A stretch of 64,000 nt of DNA, from assembly GCA_032433595.1 (NCBI GenBank), contig JASWJB010000033.1, forward strand, positions 124,001 through 188,000, written 5' to 3'. The notes beneath the pieces were generated by a model, which saw nothing but the letters and a program-made list of their open reading frames with translations, was not told where the DNA came from and ran no database searches. The stretch is from Conoideocrella luteorostrata (Eukaryota > Ascomycota > Sordariomycetes > Hypocreales > Clavicipitaceae). The position numbers and the translations under genes are program-made. Positions 59,601 to 64,000 of the stretch are shown here, piece by piece; position 1 is the first letter of the stretch, and every line of letters starts with the position of its first letter.

Positions 59601-60858
59601 AGCTATTTTTGAATCAATTTCACTCGGAACCGGACAAAGTATCTCTCGCCGCAGCCATTGCACTTGGTCGTGCCGGTTCCGGTAACGTGGCTCAGTTCCT
59701 TCCAGTTGTTTTGGAGAAGATGCAATCTGGTGGGAACACCGAGTATCTTCTCATCCAGTCTATCAAGGAAATTCTTCAGTCAATCACTAACCAATCAGCT
59801 AATTTGCGAGAGTACGCCGTCCCGATTTGGGATCAGCTTATCGGGGCTTCCGAAGCAACCGACAACAGGGTTATATGTGCGGAGTGTGTAGGACGGCTCG
59901 TAACCCTCGATCCCAGCACATTCATGCCTAGGCTACAGGTAAGCCACGACAACTAGACACTCTTCACCTTCTTATAAACTGATGAATTTTGTAGTCTTTA
60001 CTCAAAAACAAGTCATCTGGCATTCGAGGCATGGCAGTTCAAGCAGTCCGCTACACTTTACCCGAAAGCGAGGAGGCCTTTGATGCTATGCTCAAACAAA
60101 CTCTCATTGGCATGCTTTTGACTGTGCTGCAAGACTCAGACACCGAAATTCGACGACTAGCTATGACGACATTGAACTCCGCCGCCCACAATAAGCCTGA
60201 CCTTATCCTGCCACACCTCGGAGAACTCATGCCTTTTGTTCTAACCGAATCGGTTATCAAGCCCGAACTCATCAAGGAGGTGATGTTGGGTCCGTTTAAA
60301 CATACTGTGGACGATGGCTTGGAAGTTCGGAAGGTGAGAGTGACTTGTACCTGTTCCATCCTCACAAGAATACAATCACTTACTTGGGAATAGAGTGCCT
60401 ACGAAACGTTATATGCCCTCATGGAAACGGCATTTACTCGCATTAATAATATCGCATTTTACGATCGGGTCGTGGCAGGTCTTAAGGACGACAATGATAT
60501 CCGACAGCTGTGTAACCTCATGATTACGAAGTTGATTGTGATTGACCCTGATGAAACCGCCCGCAGACTTGATTCCATCGCTGAAGCCTATAGAAGTGTT
60601 TTGTCTGTCAAGCTCAAAGAAAACGCTGTCAAACAGGATGTTGAAAAGCAAGAGGAGGCCAACAAGAGTGTGCTCCGAGTTACGCTTTTGCTTGGAGACA
60701 AGATGAAAGCCATGACTGGCAACGCTGGGGCAGTAACGAGCAACGCCGGAGCAGCAGGAGTTTGGACATCGTACTGGGAGTGGGCCAATAAGGAGTGTGA
60801 TAAGCAGCTCAGAGGGTTGCGTGATGAGACCAAAGAGCTGCAAACTCGCATGATGTAA
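56629..60858 (+). CDS. cullin-associated NEDD8-dissociated protein (CAND1/TIP120), HEAT-repeat
   Basis: Four exons: 56629-56864, 56920-59938, 59995-60333 and 60394-60858, 1352 aa. CAND1 exchanges substrate receptors on cullin-RING ubiquitin ligases by binding un-neddylated cullin. The start matches the family (ALVQKLADADPDFRFMSLNDL), and EVQNLAVKCLGPLVSKI spans the first splice. HEAT repeats run throughout. An acidic insertion (DDEDDDDVDMDEDEDGDE and more, 57766-57880) precedes SWKVRRCAAKMLYTLIA, the usual position. The TIP120 C-terminal domain is present (RRLAMTTLNSAAHNKP, LPHLGELMPFV, VKPELIKEV-like IKPELIKEVMLGPF, YETLYALMETAFTRI). A tail with a Gly/Ala-rich linker and a 30-residue charged helix follows, making it longer than the human protein (1230). 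Confidence 0.94.
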
Positions 60859-61057
60859 TGAAGCGTTTACGTGAAAGTGCTTTCTGCCATTAGCATGGTT
60901 TCATGTCAGACTCGCGCAGTTCATTCTTTTTAGAATGATAAATGAATGACCTTATCCTCGCCGTATGAAATGCTCTTTTGCTATAGTTCTGTGATTCAAT
61001 CATTTGCACGCGAAGAGGAAAGGAAAGGAAAAGAATATTAGGTGGCTCAAGTGCTCT
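60859..61057. other. convergent intergenic region, CAND1 / transporter
   Basis: 199 bases between two stop codons; A/T-rich; nothing recognised. Confidence 0.4.
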
Positions 61058-63100
61058 CTACTTGATCTGCCTGTTGTGACTCCTCGGATTCTCCATGTCT
61101 CCATTGGAGGTGTTTTTTTCTGTGGTTTCGGTATCATCGCTTATTTCCGACTCCATACTATGAGGCGAAACGTTCGCACCGATATCTAGCTTCCCTTCTC
61201 CTCTCCGTTTACGTGGGACCAAGCTATGCAGCCACCTGGGCACAATGAAGCCGATTCCGATGATAACTAAAGCAATATGTCCTACACCAAATCCCAGAAT
61301 ATGAAGCGGGTCTTCGCGCAGTGCGTAGAACGATGGATATGAGAAACTATACACTATGGCGAGGATAGGTGCAGCAATATAGCGGATCAAAGGGCCCCAG
61401 AAAGATGGTATATTCCAGTTATTGCCATTGCCGATGATCTCGTTAAGGTCCCGACGCAGCTGATTGCCCTTTGCCATCACATCAGTATGTCTGTTTCAAG
61501 TAAGATGGGGGGAGTGACCCACTGGGTAGAACGCCAGGTACCACATTCGGCTGGTAAAAGCATTTTTTCGCCACCATTTCGGCGCCGGTGAGTCGGGGGT
61601 TTCGCCCGTGACGAGAGAGGCGAGTGTACATGCGGCAAAGAGGCCAAAGCCAACGCCTGCTCCAACGACCGGGGAAACAGCTTGTGCAAGCGCCACTCCT
61701 AGAATCATGCCGCCGAAGTAGCCGCTATTATAGGTAATGAACGCTGGCAGACCTACCTGCCCTACGACGTCTTTCCAGCGATAGACGGTAGTTGACGTGA
61801 CACACTCAGACCACACGACGAACACCAGGGCGACGTCGTTTATCCAGCGATCGATTCCAGTGAGGAGGTAGTACCCGAACTCGGTACAGTACGGCAGTGA
61901 GAGTAGAACGAAGACGGCAACGACGATCGTCACCACCAAAGAGCGGTTCCAGCGGGGCTGGGCATCCATGGCGAGCGTCACGATGGCGTCCACCATGGCA
62001 AATGCTGAGCTATATCCCAAGACCATCAAGGTGAAAAAAAGGAGGACGGCCCAGAAGTTGGCTCCGGGCATTTGTGTGACTGCGGACGGGAGGGTGATGA
62101 ACTCGACTGTGAAGCTGCCTAGACGGACGCCATCCTGGGGGAAGAGACCGAGAAACCCGACAACGCCGTACACGGCAAACGCAGCGATGTTTTCGAAGAG
62201 CACGTTGCTGGTTACTATGAGGATGGAGTCCATGACGGCGTTGGAGTACTTTTGATTATAGGATGCGTAGGAGGTGAAGTAGCCGAAGCCGACACCAGTC
62301 GAGAAGAATACCTGGCCACATGCCGTCTGCCAGATTTCGCCGCTGGCAAGTTTCTCGCCGTGCCATGACGCCCAGAAGAGCTTCACTCCCTGAGAGGCGT
62401 TTTCCAGCGACAAGGACCGCCCGATCAGGACAATGGTGATGACAATGGGCAGGCCCATGGTGAAGTAGACGACTCTGCCTGTGAGCCCCACGCCCCGGAA
62501 TATAGACACCCACACGAGAAACCACGTGAAGACGGTCCATCCCACCGTCTCTGCAATCATGCCCACCCCGGGGTAGGATGTATATCTGAGCACCTCGGAC
62601 CCGTCAGGCGAGAAGCTACCCGGCAGGGGGTCAACATTCGCCACGACGTCCTTGTAGAAGAAGTCCTCGCCGCGGCCATCCCACGGGAGTGGGCTCTGGA
62701 ACGAGCTTCGAAAGTACCTCATGATCCAGGCCAGATTGGCCACAAAGTACGGACTGACAACGAAGCCGACGTACAGGAGACTGAGGCCCAAGCCCCGGAG
62801 GCGATGGTTGACGGCGTTGTTGGCAACGACGCACCCCCCACGGTAGGCCTGGCCGATGGCAATCTCAAGGACCAACACGGGGATGGCGATGAGGAAGACA
62901 CACATGAGGTAGGGGATGAACCACTGCAGACCGCTGTTGTTGAAAACCTGGGACGGGTACCGCAAGAGGTTGCCCATGCCGGCGCAGCCTCCCATTGCGG
63001 CGAGGAGGAAAGCCATTCGAGAGGGCCATTGGTCACGCCCATCGGGGGACTGTTGAGGCGCCGGCAGGAGGTATTTCGCCGTGGTTTTGAGGGCATTCAT
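61058..63100 (-). CDS. neurotransmitter:sodium symporter (SLC6/SNF) family transporter
   Basis: Two exons, 63100-61523 and 61468-61058, 662 aa. The family couples Na+ (often Cl-) to uptake of amino acids or amines across the plasma membrane. The TM1 signature GGCAGMGNLLRYPSQVFNNS matches the unwound Na+/substrate site (family G-N-V-W-R-F-P). Further blocks are FIPYLMCVFLIAIPVLVLEI, the paired GQVFFSTGVGFGYFTSYASY of TM6, and MVLGYSSAFAMVDAIVT of TM8. Eleven or twelve membrane segments are likely; the C-terminus of about 60 residues is charged and cytosolic. Pezizomycotina carry such proteins but few have known substrates. The intron has donor GTGGGT and acceptor AAAG. The start at 63100 is the first ATG in frame. 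Confidence 0.92.
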
Positions 63101-64000
63101 GATGCCGAGTCAGATGGGATGTCTGGGTGTTTAGGTTCCCCAGGCCATTTGGGTTGCTGGGAACGACGACAAGACAAACGTCAATGGGAGCAGAATGTGA
63201 CTCGTGGAATAGGAATGGTGAGAACAGGGGGAAAGTATCTCGAACGATTCAACTTTTGAGGTAAAATCCAACGTCATTGCATTTTAATTTTAATATGCGT
63301 GTTAGCATGCTTGCAGGGGAAGTGAAGTGGGCGTCACGGACAACCCCCAACACCGACCAGCTGTCCCATCTCATCCATCGGTGACGACACCCGGAGGAGC
63401 AAGGTTAAAAAAAAAAAACTCAAAAAAGTGACAGCGTTCACAAGGATCGAGCGGTAGTGTCTTGGCGTGGCTTTCTCGCTCGAGGAGCAGAGTGACGCCG
63501 CTGGTATCCCGTTATCCCATTATCCCAACATCCACATGCCAAGGGGCAGCCAAGGGCTCGGCATCGAGATGGTTGGTGTGACGAGCGGGTCTATTTATAC
63601 CTATGGAACGCCAAGGGAGTGAGGAGCACGCAAGCGTCACTGAATTTAATCGAATTAGAGAAACGCTCCGCCCGTCAAAAGGCTTGCACTGATTCCTTTA
63701 TGCACTCGAAAAACAGGCAAGTTGCGGCATATGCATTTGCACAATAACGAAGTGGGCACAGTCGAACTTGGAGACTAGGGAATCCTAAATGTACCGCTGT
63801 CAGCTGGACCTTCTCGTACTATTAGGATGGTGTGCTCAGCGCGGGCCACTCTTTTCCCCCGCAGGGTCTGCCCAACAATTTCATCATGCGAAGTTCCAGA
63901 AACTCGTAGCGTGAGAGCTTGGGCACAGGTTGCAATGACATGAAGGGCCATATGTCAGTCAACCTTGGTTGGTGCGGGAGTGGGTGTACTTATACTTCGG
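63101..64000. promoter_or_regulatory. promoter side of the symporter gene, window end
   Basis: 900 bases with an A run near 63405-63416 and no frame that reads like protein. No gene start was recognised before the window ends. Confidence 0.4.

Overview
The window is nuclear DNA from a filamentous ascomycete (Pezizomycotina). I infer Sordariomycetes, probably Hypocreales of the Metarhizium/Pochonia kind; the genus is a guess from protein flavour, not a search. The reasons are many short introns (about 48-150 bases) with GTRNGT-like donors and CTAAC/CTGAC branch sites, one gene every 2-3 kb, eukaryotic gene families such as RAD7/RAD16, CAND1, MTR2, RAM2, taxilin and a GH3 beta-glucosidase, and a Zn2Cys6 regulator. 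I found no transposon, CRISPR array, rRNA or convincing tRNA.

Layout. 0.2-6.2 kb: taxilin (-) and the mitochondrial presequence protease Cym1 (+), divergent. 6.2-9.75 kb: a gene-poor stretch upstream of ornithine decarboxylase. 9.75-14 kb: ornithine decarboxylase and translation factor eEF1B. 14.7-21.4 kb: RAD16 (-) and RAD7 (+), the two subunits of the yeast global-genome repair complex NEF4, head to head. 21.8-23 kb: a secreted class 3 lipase. 24.9-27.2 kb: a five-exon M3 oligopeptidase. 28.9-35.6 kb: a Zn2Cys6 regulator, a gentisate 1,2-dioxygenase and an anion-type MFS permease, which look like a small aromatic-acid catabolic cluster. 35.6-39.2 kb: empty, repeat-bearing DNA. 39.2-40.3 kb: a GT64 glycosyltransferase. 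42.4-45.4 kb: a secreted GH3 beta-glucosidase whose reading frame needs a one-base exon. 45.7-47.3 kb: mitochondrial ribosomal protein bL34m and a small secreted cysteine-rich triple-repeat protein. 48.6-63.1 kb: GrpB-like protein, NAT9-like acetyltransferase, mitochondrial Met-tRNA synthetase, Mtr2, Ram2, CAND1 and a neurotransmitter:sodium-symporter-family transporter.

Most genes are housekeeping and have no operon-like relation. Two groups appear functionally linked: RAD16-RAD7, and regulator-gentisate dioxygenase-permease. Three secreted products (lipase, beta-glucosidase, cysteine-rich protein) fit a saprotrophic or host-associated life style.

The strongest non-gene signal is the 9-mer TACGGAGTA / TACTCCGTA, counted by eye in 22 exact copies, all between genes, some fused head to tail or forming perfect palindromes. 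All exon boundaries were derived by hand from splice signals, frame continuity and remembered family sequence; every spliced CDS given here sums to a whole number of codons. Residue numbers follow those models.
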